Assembly: GCA_023512835.1 (NCBI GenBank)
Contig: CM042090.1
Coordinates: 54,175,365-54,239,364, forward strand
Origin: Taxillus chinensis
Lineage: Eukaryota; Streptophyta; Magnoliopsida; Santalales; Loranthaceae
Direction of reading: 5' to 3'
DNA: 64,000 nt
A program made the position numbers and the translations under genes. The notes below the pieces were generated by a model. The model was not told where the DNA came from, ran no database searches, and worked only from the letters and a program-made list of their open reading frames with translations. This document shows, piece after piece, positions 22,324-32,876 of the stretch (position 1 is its first letter; every line of letters begins with the position of its first letter).

Positions 22324-23464
22324 AAATAATTAGAAGGTGTGTCCTTGAGGAGGAGATAGATGACATAATATATCATTGTCATTCATCACATTATGGGGGC
22401 CACTTTGGGGTGCAGAGAACTGTGGCTAAGATCATGTAGTGTGGCTTCTATTGGCCTCACATGGTGAAAGACACCTAATCTACATCAAAACCTGTGATAG
22501 ATGTCAAAGGGTAAGTGGTCTATCTAGGAAGAATGAGATGCTATTAACTGGAATTCTTCCAGTTGAGATTTTTGATATATGGGGCATTGATTTTATGGGG
22601 CCATTCCCTAATTCTGATGGGTATTCATATATCCTATTGGCTATGGATTATGTGTCAAAGTGGGTAGAAGCTATACCAACCAGAGTGAATGATGCTAGAG
22701 TAGTGACTCACTTCCTTACCAGAAACATCTTTAGCCGATTTGAGACACCAAGGGCTATAATTAGTGATGAGGGTAGTCACTTCTGTAATAAATTGTTTGA
22801 CAAGTTGTTGAACAAATATGGGGTAACTCATAGGAAGTCTTTAGCTTACCACCCACAAGCTAATGGACAAGCAGAGGTGTCCAATAGAGAGATTAAAGCC
22901 ATTTTAGAGAAAACTGTTGGAGCAAATAGGAAAGACTGGTCTCAATGGCTTGATGAAGCGTCATGGGCATATAGGACAGCCTATAAAACTCCCATTGGGA
23001 TGTCACCTTACCGTATTCTTTATGGGAAGGCTTGTCACTTACCTGTGGAATTAGAGCACAAGGCTCACTGGGCCTTGAGGAAGTTAAATTTTGATCCACA
23101 AGAGGCCGAGGAGCTTAGGATGACTCAATTAATTGAATTAAATGAGTTCAGGATGGATGCCTATGAAAGTGCTAAAATTTATAAAGAAAGAACCAAGAAA
23201 TGGCATGATAGGCAATTAACCAATGAACCTTTAACCTTGGGGCAGAAAGTTCTCTTATTTAACACAAGGTTAAGGCTATTTCCTAGAAAATTAAGGTCCA
23301 AGTGGATGGGACCTTTTGTGATAGTTGATAAGAAGCCATATGGGAGCTTTGATCTCCAAGCTGTAGATGGCAAGAAATTTTGGGTGAATAGCAATAGACT
23401 AAAACCATACTTTGATCCAACTCAGAGGGAGATTGTTGATTCCCTCTCTTTCACCACCTCATGA
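22324..23464 (+). pseudogene. Integrase of element B, nearly intact
   Basis: Zinc-binding residues run from HCHSSHYGGHFG through CDRCQRV. Core catalytic residues are the Asp in WGIDFMGPF, the Asp in ISDEGSHF and the Glu in [14 protein letters not shown]-terminal part with [23 protein letters not shown] follows. One TAG at 22437-22439 and a small frameshift near 22470 interrupt the N-terminal part. From about 22500 the frame is open to 23464. Homology starts at about 22324, where the truncation lies. The protein would insert element cDNA. Confidence 0.85.
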
Positions 23465-23507
23465 TCTTAATTGAAAGTCTAGCTACAGACTTTAAATAAA
23501 GCGCTTG

Positions 23508-23523
23508 TTGGGAGGCAACCCAA
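23508..23523 (+). other. Conserved hairpin after integrase (element B)
   Basis: TTGGGAGGCAACCCAA can fold with 5-bp arms. It follows TTTAAATAAAGCGCTTG, and the block recurs at the same place in C (35139-35154) and H (60705-60720). Confidence 0.7.
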
Positions 23524-23810
23524 TGTTTTATTTTATTTATTTTTATTCAACAATTTTGTTTGCAAGCTAATCCTGGTGTGGTAGATTTTGTTTCTTTCTT
23601 GACTAACCATTTGCAGGATGAGCCAAAATTATTGGGCCTTAGACTTCTGAATTTATTTTAAGGAACAAGTCTTGGAGCAAGGAACAAGTGAAGCCCACAA
23701 GTACTTGAATTTAAGCCCAACGAATTGGCATGCAAGCATAGAAGTTGATCCATACTGCAAAATCAACTCAGCGGAAAAGTTTGGGCTAATTTGGGCCTGC
23801 ACGCCATATT

Positions 23811-24175
23811 GAACGCCAATTGACCAATTGGTGTGCACCTCTTTTGCATCTGCAAATTTCTGGGCCAGTAGATAAACATCACATGAAGCACTTTACTTCT
23901 TGCACGCCAATTTCTAGCTATCATCTGAAGGGATAAAAAGGCAAAATATCGATTTTGACCATCATAGAAGCTTCAAGAATATCACGTGCAGAAGAGACTA
24001 TTGCTTGACAGCTCATGAGGGACCCACCACCAAAATATGGGACGATTCTGACCTGCACGCCAATTCACCCATATGACGTGCAAGGGCTAAAATGGTCCAA
24101 ACGCTCTAAAATTTTGGGAGCACGTGTATTATTGAAATTGGAGCACATGTCCTTCTGCACGCTATAAGTAAGGAG
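23811..24175 (+). promoter_or_regulatory. Candidate internal promoter upstream of the third ORF (element B)
   Basis: The spacer holds LTR-U3-like inverted-repeat boxes (23811-23836 and about 24049-24077), CACGTG cores and a TATA-like CTATAAGTA at 24162-24170. The first ATG of the third ORF is about 115 nt downstream. The equivalent position in element H has a better TATATAAAG. Promoter activity is inferred, not shown. Confidence 0.5.
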
Positions 24176-24281
24176 GCCTGCATCTAGGTCTTCCACACCA
24201 AAAATGATTTCAGATCTGAAATTGGGGATACACTGTTCTTTGCTCTACTCTCTTCTCTTTGCTCTTACTCTTGTTTTAAAT

Positions 24282-24847
24282 ATGGTACGCACAAGGAGGT
24301 CAGGCAAGGAAGAGGTGCACTCACCTAGTGCTGATAGCAGTATTGAAGAGGAGATATTCTGGGGCATGCTCTGGATATGCGTGCTTTGGAGGAGTCAAAG
24401 CTGGGTTGGGCTAGAGAGGTGGCTTTCAAGATTCAAAATCTGGGTTTACAAAGCTTAGTCTCTGCTCAATGTGCCATTTCCTACCCTGCCCTGCAAGAAT
24501 TTTATGGATCTGTCTATGTGAATAAGGAAGAAGATGAATTGATAGGGACTGTGCAGGGGGTTTATGTCCGAATTACCCCTGATGTTATTAGAAATTGCTT
24601 TAACATCCCTGCACCCACTGATAGCTTCCCTCATTTAAGCTTAGGAGAATTTGGTACTGCCTGCAATTATGCTAGAAAATTTGAAAGTAGAAGGCAGTAT
24701 ACTAAGAATGGCTTTGTGGGAAAATTTAAATGCCTAGCCTACCTTGTAGGAAAGTGCTTATTGATTCAGACTAGTGGAAGGGATAGTGTGCCTAAGCTAC
24801 ATCTGGAATTCATGTACAGTATTGATCATATGTTAAATGTGGATTAG
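24282..24847 (+). pseudogene. Third ORF, N-terminal plant-transposon domain (element B)
   Basis: ATG at 24282 opens MVRTRR followed by a Ser/Glu-rich stretch. A one-base frameshift near 24357 passes the frame to 24377-24847. That part (REVAFKIQNLGLQSL, LQEFYGSVYVNKEED, GVYVRITPDVIRNCFNIP) resembles the 'putative plant transposon protein' domain common in plant retroelement ORFs. A TAG at 24845-24847 and a TAA near 24923 separate it from the protease part downstream, which was probably the same polypeptide. Function unknown; the position corresponds to env in other Athila-like elements. Confidence 0.65.
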
Positions 24848-24937
24848 GCCACTACCATTTTTAAGTGGTGGAAGAAGAATTCAACAAAACAGATTAATGG
24901 CAGAATTTTGTGTTTGATATTCTAAAGCCTGCCTACT

Positions 24938-26554
24938 TTGAATTTTTCTGCCATGAATAGCATTCCTTTCCCTCCTCACTGGGTTTTAAGAGTATTGCAT
25001 ACTGAAGGAGGCTTGGGGGTCAGTACAAGAGGTCATTGGGCAACCAGTGTTCCTCCTCCATCACAGCCATCTAGGCACAGCGTTCATGTGGAGAGATCCA
25101 CTGACTTTGCAAGGGACACCTTTATTCCAATGGATGACAGGAAGCAAACTCTCTTCAGACTCACTGCCATGTACATGCAGTTCAATATGCACAAGGAAGA
25201 TATTTTTAACTTCTTTCAAGGTATAAGTGGGCAGATAGTGAGTGAAGTGGAAGTTATAAATTGGGCATTCACCAATGGGCATATCACTAGTGCCCAGTTT
25301 GAAGAGTTAATGGCCCTTATCACTCAAGATCAACAAGCCACTTTCAGACCTAGAACTAGAGCATGGGAAGCCCTTGAAGCTTCTGCTACTGCATCTACTA
25401 AAGTGTGGAGAAAAGAAACACAAGAGCTCAGGGAGGCAAATGCTAGAACCCAACGCGAAGTAGAAGCATTAAGGAAGAATGACGAGGAAGTCAAGGGCCT
25501 CCTAGGCAAAATTTGGAAGGCCTTGAGCAAGAAGAAAGCATCCAAACACTCTTCTGTAGTGGAGATATCTGAAGAAGACTCACCTTCAATTCATGAAGAC
25601 TCTTATCATGCCCAGGAAGACCCACCACAACCAGAAACTTCAGCCGGGCAAGCTTATTATCTAGAGGAGGCAGAGCCAGAAGCAGGGCATTCACCTTTTC
25701 AGCCCTTTATGGATCCTACCTATTCTCAGGCTATTGTGCTTATGGTGTTTCCTGTCTCATGGGGGACATACATTCCTGCTGCACCTCAAGACCTGCTCGG
25801 AGAGCCTATACACTTAACCATAGATCCAGCCCTATCATCTGCTGAGAGTCAAGCAGAATTTGAGAACTTCATTAACTCACAGGTGTTAAGGGCTCGCTTT
25901 GCAAGGGATATGGACCTCTTCACCTCGTTTGTCCTTCAACGGATCTTAGGTGATAAATATCTATACACAGATGAGGTGGACTTATTTTACAGGACTATGC
26001 GTTTTGTAGTAGAGGCTAAGCCTCATAACTACCCACTGTCCCAGTATATCTCTATTATGCCGTGCGAGCCTTATGAGCAACCTTTGTCTGAAAGTGTGTG
26101 GCGCCAGCGTATAAATGGTCAAAATGAAGGGCACTGTCCTTGGCATGGTATGCACGAGGTGCTGATCCCTGTGCACATTGATTGTCACTATGTCTTGGTG
26201 CGTGTAGATTTGAGTGCAGGGCATGCAGTGCTTTATGATCCAAGCCAAGGCGAAGGGTTCACCAGAAGAAAGAGACAGCTTGTTCATGGGCTCATAAAAA
26301 GAATCAAGGATTTGATGAAAAAAGAAGGATTGTTGCAAGACAAGCTCCCTCTTATTCACCTCAACGAAATGGAACTCCCTCAACAACCTGACCAATTTAG
26401 CTGTGGAATTTTTGTTTTCTACTATATGATGGCTATTCTGCAAATAGGGGAAAGCTGGGAAATACGCGGAGAAACCTCAGCTGATTTTGTTACTCGTGCA
26501 TGTCGAATGGTAGCCAATGTTATCTACTACTACAGCTTGCCGACTGAGAGGTAA
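24938..26554 (+). CDS. Third ORF, coiled coil plus Ulp1/C48-like cysteine protease (element B)
   Basis: A continuous 538-codon frame (first ATG 24953). Residues about 140-200 form a likely coiled coil ending in a Lys-rich patch, and residues about 200-260 are acidic and Pro-rich. The C-terminal third resembles Ulp1 peptidases: His in CHYVLVRVDL (26186-26188), Asp in VLYDPSQG (26237-26239), Gln in QQPDQFSCG and Cys in SCGIF (26402-26404), in the right order and spacing. Ulp1 enzymes cut SUMO or related conjugates; the target here is unknown. Element C keeps the same four residues. An isopeptidase of another ubiquitin-like modifier is possible. Confidence 0.72.
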   Translation: MNFSAMNSIPFPPHWVLRVLHTEGGLGVSTRGHWATSVPPPSQPSRHSVHVERSTDFARDTFIPMDDRKQTLFRLTAMYMQFNMHKEDIFNFFQGISGQIVSEVEVINWAFTNGHITSAQFEELMALITQDQQATFRPRTRAWEALEASATASTKVWRKETQELREANARTQREVEALRKNDEEVKGLLGKIWKALSKKKASKHSSVVEISEEDSPSIHEDSYHAQEDPPQPETSAGQAYYLEEAEPEAGHSPFQPFMDPTYSQAIVLMVFPVSWGTYIPAAPQDLLGEPIHLTIDPALSSAESQAEFENFINSQVLRARFARDMDLFTSFVLQRILGDKYLYTDEVDLFYRTMRFVVEAKPHNYPLSQYISIMPCEPYEQPLSESVWRQRINGQNEGHCPWHGMHEVLIPVHIDCHYVLVRVDLSAGHAVLYDPSQGEGFTRRKRQLVHGLIKRIKDLMKKEGLLQDKLPLIHLNEMELPQQPDQFSCGIFVFYYMMAILQIGESWEIRGETSADFVTRACRMVANVIYYYSLPTER

Positions 26555-27512
26555 GTATTTTCCTACTCCCTATTTCATGCCATGAGGACATAGCATATAT
26601 TTAAGTGTGGTGTATTGGGGAGTGACTTGAGCCACTTGCTTGTCTTTTATGTTGTGTGATTGTATGTTTTATTTGTGGTGTTTGTTCTTAGATTGTTTGT
26701 TAGTCATTATAAAAAAAAAGGCAAAAAGGAAAAGTGAGCATGAATAAAAAAAGAGAGTGAATAATCCATCAAGGGAGAGCATAAAATGCAACCTTGTAAG
26801 GTTATTACTTAAAAAAAAAGAAAAAAAAAAGAAAATAAAAGAGAGATTCAAAATAAAAGCCACAATGGCTTGATGTTTATATGAGTAATTAGTTAGTTTT
26901 GTAGCCACAATGGCTGAGTTTTGTTTGTTTTGAGAGTGTTGAGCTCAATTCTTAGGCTCAAGGTGTGTTTTATCAGTTATTAGAGTAGAGTGTGAGTTTA
27001 TCGAGATTTGAATAGCGTGTGAGTTTCAAATAAAGTAGAATAGAGAGTGTGTTTTCTTTGATGAGCACAATAGGGAACTCTTATGATTACTTGGAAAGTA
27101 CTTAATCAATAGGTGATGGCGAATGTAGTGAGGAGTTTACCAATCCTTTGTTAAATGTTAGGTACTGTCATTGGGCTTGAGATTAAGAGAAAAGAGAATT
27201 TATATTTGAGTGAGGCAGCTTTATCCTTGGTGAGAACTTAAAGGGAAACTAGGGGCTATTTTATCATGGAATACTTGTTGATATCTGATTTTTCAGTGTT
27301 GAAATTGCATGGTTGTTGGACTTAGGAATATGGATATGAATGAACTAAGCTATGACTCATTTTGGTTGTTTAAATTCCCATTTTATCATGATAGAGTGCA
27401 TGCTTAGGAAACCATGATTCTCTTTGATTGTTATTTTATTTTTCTTCCAGTTTGACTGAGTGTTTATTTTATTTCTGCTTGAGGACAAGCAATGGTTCAA
27501 GTGTGGTGTATT
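26555..27512 (+). other. 3' UTR of element B with degenerate polypurine tract
   Basis: No gene. It ends with GAGGACAAGCAATGGTTCAA and GTGTGGTGTATT just before TGATAACG. That is close to the conserved pre-LTR sequence of Athila-like elements, though the purine run is interrupted by T. An A-rich tract lies at 26810-26840. Confidence 0.6.
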
Positions 27513-29003
27513 TGATAACGTGCATTTATGCCGTTATTCTATTGCCTATTTAGGGGTGTTTAAGAGCATGATTAGAGCCTTATTGTATTATATTTCATTT
27601 ATATTTGCTCTAACCCTTAGGAAGATGCTATTTGCATATACATGTGCTTTTAGGCTATTTTTTCAGGTTTTGGAGATTAATTTTGACAAAGTAGATGGCC
27701 TCAAATTAATTGACGTGCAGAACTAAAGTTTCTCAGAATGATGTCCTCTACCTTCCACAGAAGTTTCAGAGTCAAAGGCCTTGAACACCAATTAGACCAA
27801 TTGGCGTGCAAGCATATTACTGCATACCAGCCTTCTACATGATGCAAGGAAGCTTGGGGAAGAATTTCACCTAATTTGGAGCTGCACGCCAATTGGGAAT
27901 ATGATGTTCAAATTGACGTGTTGCCATATTTTTGCACCGATTCGGTCATTTTGTTATGCTGATCATTCTTTCCTAAAGGACCTTGTTCATATTGTGCTTA
28001 GATTGAGAGATTTTAATGTTGGAAGTGTCACTTATCAAAACTACGCCGTTTTGATTAATGACGACAGCTGGTGGCTAGGGCACACATTGCACAGCAGGTT
28101 CCTCAATAAATAGTGGTGCAGCAGGCCCTAAAGAGACATCTGGAGAGGAGGGCATGTTTTTAGAGAGAGAAAGAGAAGGCTCACGTTCTTGGAGCTGCCG
28201 GCCCTAGGAGTTTGACAGCTGGAAAAGATCCAGAGTTGAAGTTCTGCTGCTCTTGGTTCTAAGATGATGTTCTTTATTTGTTTATGCTTTGTCAAGAACA
28301 TGTGTGAGTAGTTTCCTTTATCTAGGGGAGCAATGTAGTAGCCTAAGTTGTTAAACTGATTATTTGAATATTGGGTTTGTTTAATTGAGATTGCATGTTT
28401 TATGAATCTGTTATTCATCTTTTAATATCTGGGCTGTACACCTGGGTTTTCTTAGCCTTAGTCTGAGGCTGACCTTTGGTTCATAACATATTTGTGATTA
28501 GTGTGACCGTTATCCTATCATGAGTATGATAATTAGGCTTTGTTTGTTGCTGCCATGATGACCATTTAGGCAAACAACACTTAGAAGGTCTGTTAATGAC
28601 CATTTGCAGAACCTTGGCTTATGTATAGCATGCTATCATTTAAATAATCCCAAAAACCTTAAAATCAAAAGAAACAGCGTAGGGAGGTGAAATTGTGATC
28701 CTAAATGCCTTTAATCTTTGAGTTTTAACCTTAAAATCAATTCTGCTATCTTTGATATTTTAGAAAACCACATAAAAATTAGATCTTTAGTTGAAAAAAA
28801 GAGAACTTTTTGCCAAGACATTTTATAGAACAAGAGTAATTGGGTGTTTTGATTTAAGAACTAGAAAACTAGGCTAATCCCTGTGGGTTCGACCCCTTGC
28901 TTGCTGCTATTCTTTTAGTGCAAACTTAGGGAATTTATCATCTTGAAGAGAGATTTAACGACATTAGCTAGCTCTTTTAGAGAGGCTAAAAATCTGTCTA
29001 TCA
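27513..29003 (+). repeat. 3' LTR of element B
   Basis: Starts TGATAACGTGCATTTATGCC and ends CTGTCTATCA. The rest of the LTR is related to the reversed solo LTR at 37144-38664. Its first 600 bp also align with the U3 of the chromovirus LTRs (AGAATGATGTCCTCTA, CAAAACTACGCCGTTTTGAT). Confidence 0.8.
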
Positions 29004-29779
29004 GCAGGACAAATACAATGTTAAGAAAATGTTAAGAAATAATGAACAAATATTTACTAATTGTTGGCTTGGTTGCTTGGTGTTGGCGGTGCCTATGGCA
29101 TTTTAGGTGCAAGCTATAGAGCTTCAGGATTCACACAGGTAAATTGTGTGCTTGCCGTATTAGTATTGTTTCTACATTTTTGTTGTAATTTCGCTTTAAT
29201 TTTTTCCAAACCCACATGTAAAACTACCTTCTCCTGTATATAATTTGCATGCCTAAATTAAATCATTCTCAGTTCTTAGCATAAACGTGAGATGGTTGAG
29301 TTTTTGGTAGCATGCATTATCTATTGGGCAATTTTAGACTGTTGCACTTAAAATAGTGTATTGTGAATGACATGTGTTTTCAATAATCCAGCTAGTTAAT
29401 CTTCCAAGGCTGCTACTAGTGGAACGGATGGATAGTTTTTAAACATTTCCTCCATTTGCAATTTGGCTAGCCATTGAAGTCTTCTGTAGTTTCTTAAATG
29501 TCTCTCTGAAGACCTGCATTTTTTAGCAAGCCTTGATTCATGGAAGGGGACCAGCACCAGTTCGTATGATGATGATGTCATTGTATCCACTTTCAATTCA
29601 ATTTGCTTTTATAAGTCTGCATACTGTAAATGTGAACACAAATATATATACTATGAATGTAAGTTAGCATAAAGCATCATGCTTTTAAATGGGAAATTAT
29701 GTATTCTTGCATGTGGACGTCATGTGAAATTTAGTGCTCAAATAATGGACGTATATTTTTTTTTGAAAACAATTAAAAG
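29004..29779. other. Unassigned DNA with possible exon fragments
   Basis: Two short exon-like segments are visible. The plus-strand stretch 29063-29138 (GGAYGILGASYRASGFTQ) ends at a GT. A minus-strand stretch (about 29560-29400) is also open. I recognise neither. Being next to a CACTA end, they may be captured host fragments. Confidence 0.35.
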
Positions 29780-30177
29780 AACGATGCTTTTAAAGTGTCG
29801 TCGATAAAGAACTAAACAAAAGAGCCGTCGAAAGAGACGACGCTTTTAAGAAAGCGTCGTCAAATTCGACGATGGTTTTTAAAAAGCGTCGTCTAATTCG
29901 ACGACACTTTAACCTGCGTTGTTGCTTATATGCTTCAACGACACTTGATCAACATCATCGTATCTCATTCAACAACACTTAACAAGTGTCGTTGATATGT
30001 AAATCAACAACGTTTCTGAAGCATCGTTGATTAGATTATTCAATGACGCTTTCTGGTGCGTCGTCGTAGGCCCAAAATCTTGTAATGATAGGGCGATGGA
30101 CGACGCGTCACGAAGCGTCGTTAATTATTTTAGACGACGCTTTAAAAGCGTCGTCTTTGGGCATTTTTGTAGTAGTG
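29780..30177. mobile_element. CACTA (En/Spm) transposon right terminus with subterminal repeats
   Basis: The right edge reads TTTTTGTAGTAGTG at 30164-30177, the inverse of a CACTA-type terminus (CACTACTACAAAAA). Inside it, GACGACGC-TTT and AAAGCGTCGTC motifs repeat in both orientations, as in CACTA subterminal regions. The other terminus is not in the window. A 3-bp target duplication would be CAA (30178-30180). Confidence 0.75.
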
Positions 30178-31394
30178 CAACCTACCAGGAAAGAAGTGAA
30201 TGAACAAACCCCAAAGGAGAGGAGGCCCACTATGCCATTTCCTCAACGAATGAGGAACCAAAGGGGTGAGGAAGAGTATGAGCGCTTCCTGAATATGTTC
30301 AAGCAGTTAGAGATTAATATCCCATTCTTGGAAGCTTTGGAGTAGATGCCCAGGTATAGGAAATATATAAAAGATTTTGTGATAAAGAAGAGAAAGTACG
30401 AGGACCTCGAGATGGTTGCCGTCACTAATGAGGTGAGTAGCGTGGTTCAGAGAAATTTGCCCATTAAGCATAAAGATCCGGGCAACTTCAATCTCCCTTG
30501 TGTGATAATAGATGCACCACAGCAGCAACCCTCTGTGATTTAGGGGCCAACATCAACTTAATCTCATTTTCTCTGTACAATCAACTTGGGCTCAAGGGAA
30601 TGAAGCCCACTTCCATATCATTGCAGTTTGCAGACTAGTCGACTAGAAGACCTGAAGGGATTATTGAAGATGTGTTAGTTAAGGTGGGCTCCTTCATTTT
30701 TCCAGCAGACTTTGTAGTTTTGGAAATGGAAGAAGATAGAGGAGTCCAACTCCTCTTAGGAAGACCATTTCTTAGAACAAGGTGTGCACTGATAGATGTG
30801 GCTCAAGGGCAGCTGACCTTGAGAATTAATGAAAATACCCTAGTCTTCCACATGGGGAAGGCTTTACAAGGACCAGGGGAGGAGGACTGCCTTTGTGTTG
30901 AAGACTTTGAGGACTTAGTGGAAGAATTCTTGGGAGAAGGAACGAACATAGAAAGTGATGGAGTGCTCCATCTTGCAGAAGCTCAACCAGATGAGGAATT
31001 GGACTTGATAGCTGAGGAGAATGAGCAAACATCAAGCCCGCTGGAGCAAGCACAGGAGGAGAAGGAAGAGGACATAACTCCAGCTCTAGAACTGAAGGAG
31101 CTGCCTGGACACCTAAGGTATGAGTTCTTAGACTCCACAAATAATTTCCCTATTATTGTTGCTGCTAATTTAAATGATGTGGAGTGTGCTCAACTGTTAG
31201 AAATCCTTAGGAAACACAAAAAGGCCCTCGGGTGGAACATTGAAGACATTAGAGGTATAAGTCCAGGGATTTGTATGCACAAAATTCTGATGAATGATGA
31301 ATGCAAACCCACAGTAGAAAGACAAAAAAGATTAAACCCTGCCATGAAAGAAGTAGTAAGAAAAGAGATTCTTAAATGGAAAATTAAGGTATAA
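30178..31394 (+). pseudogene. gag C-terminus, protease and pol linker of element C
   Basis: Starts at the CACTA junction with TPKERRPTMPFPQRM and FKQLEINIPFLEAL, typical of the Athila Gag-protease linker. In-frame stops occur at 30343-30345, 30541-30543 and near 30640. The protease active-site region reads LGANINLISFSLY after the 30541 stop, so the catalytic Asp codon is disturbed. LLLGRPFLRTRCALIDVAQGQL marks the C-terminal half of the protease. An acidic linker and KELPGHLRYEFLD lead into RT. It cannot be translated as one protein now. Confidence 0.8.
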
Positions 31395-32256
31395 TCTATG
31401 CTATTTCAGATAATGAGTGGGTAAGTCCTTTACATTGTGTGCCAAAGAAGGGAGGCATGGCTGTAATTAAAAATGAAAAGAATGAACTAATTTCGTCTAG
31501 GACTGTGACTGAATGGAGAGTGTGTGTTGACTATAGGAAGCTGAATAAGGCCACAAGGAAGGATCACTTTCCCCTTCCTTTCATTGACCAGATGTTGGAT
31601 AGGTTAGCTGGTTATAGTCATTACTGCTTCCTAGATGGATACTCTAGATATAATCAGATAATGGTTAAGCCCGATGACCAAGAAAAGACCACTTTCACGT
31701 GCCCCTTTGACACCTTTGCCTTTAGAAGGACACCATTCGGGTTATGTAATGCACCTACCACATTTCAGAGGTGCATGATGGCTATATTTCAAAGTTTGGT
31801 GGAGGAAATCATGGAGGTTTTCATGGATGACTTTTCGGTGTTTGGATCCTCCTACCAATAGTGTTTGAGAAATTTAGATATGGTCTTAGAAAGATGTGAG
31901 GAGAAAGAACTAGTCCTCAACTGGGAGAAATGTCATTTTATGGTGAATGAGGGGATAGTTCTAGGGCATAAGGTGTCCTCACATGGTTTGGAGGTGGACA
32001 AGGCAAAAATCTCCACTATTGAAACTTTGCCACCTCCAACAAATGAAAAAGGGGTGAGAAGCTTCCTTGGCCATGCTGGATTTTATAGAAGCTTCATCAA
32101 GGACTTCTCTGAAATTGCAAAACCCCTAAGCAGGCTGTTAGAGAAGGACACAAGCTTTGAGTTCGATGAAGATTATTTAAAAGATTTTAATGTCCTCAAT
32201 AAGCTAGTCACTACACCAGTGATAGTCACACCAGACTGGGAACAGCCTTTGAGTTA
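31395..32256 (+). pseudogene. Reverse transcriptase of element C
   Basis: Pieces 31439-31861 and 31865-32257 carry CVDYRKLN, FLDGYSRYNQI, FGLCNAPTTFQR, the catalytic FMDD (about 31820-31831) and SFLGHAGFYRSFIKDFS. TAG at 31859-31861 interrupts SSYQQC-type sequence, and a frameshift near 31385 breaks the N-terminal junction. The Y of YxDD is F, as also in H, so this is lineage usage rather than decay. It ends at a stop where RNase H begins. Confidence 0.85.
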
Positions 32257-32876
32257 ATGTGTGACGCAAGTGATTATGCCGTGGGGGTAGTCTTAGGGCA
32301 AAGAAGAGATAAGGTGTTTAGGGTCATTTACTATGCTAGTAAAACCCTTGATGAAGCCCAACAAAACTACACCACCACGGAGAAGGAGCTGCTGGCAGTG
32401 GTCTACATTGTAACAAATTTAGGCCTTACCTTTTTGGGTCCAAGGTGGTTGTGCATACTGACCATGCAACCCTTAAATATTTGTTTGACAAAAAGGAAGC
32501 TAAACCGCGATTGCTTAGAAGGGTTCTCCTTCTACAAGAGTTTGATTTAGAAATTAGAGACATGAAAGGCGCCCTGAACACTGTGGCTGATCACCTCTCC
32601 CGTGTGGCGAATGCACCAAAGTCTCTACCCATAATAGATGACTTCCCAGATGAGAAGGTGCTTGAGGTGGGCCAGCTTCCTTGGTTTGCTGACATAGCAA
32701 ACTACTTGGCCACTGGATTTATACCTAAGGTGTTTGATTATCACCAAAGGAAAAGGTTTATCTCTAATGCTCAGAAAAGGTTTATACCTATATTTGGGAT
32801 GATCCCATTCTTTACCAATGGTGCGCTGATCAAATTGTTAGACGGTGTGTCCCCAATGAGGAGATTAACGATATAG
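32257..32876 (+). pseudogene. RNase H of element C
   Basis: [40 protein letters not shown] and [22 protein letters not shown] are typical RNase H motifs. The frame slips near 32430 (frame from 32257 to that from 32445). [15 protein letters not shown] leads to the integrase zinc-binding region, but this too is shifted near 32790. Confidence 0.82.

Larger units (their letters stand above)
22324..29003 (+). mobile_element. Element B: 5'-truncated Athila-like Ty3/gypsy element
   Basis: Begins abruptly at the integrase zinc-binding region, then has integrase, a non-coding spacer, a two-domain third ORF, a 3' UTR and a 3' LTR (27513-29003). Gag, protease, RT, RNase H and the 5' LTR are missing. 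Integrase wording ([27 protein letters not shown]) is typical of the Athila group. Because the 5' side is lost, no target duplication can be tested. Confidence 0.82.

Noticed and set aside
20743..26554. A SUMO-pathway cluster, SIZ1-like ligase fragment next to a Ulp1-like protease
   Set aside because: The SIZ1 piece is broken and belongs to flanking DNA, while the protease belongs to element B, which recurs without SIZ1 in C and H. The proximity looks accidental.
29061..29243. Hydrophobic 60-codon ORF that could be a small membrane protein
   Set aside because: Only the first ~25 codons look exon-like and end at a splice-like GT. The rest is T-rich intronic DNA. Kept only as a possible fragment.
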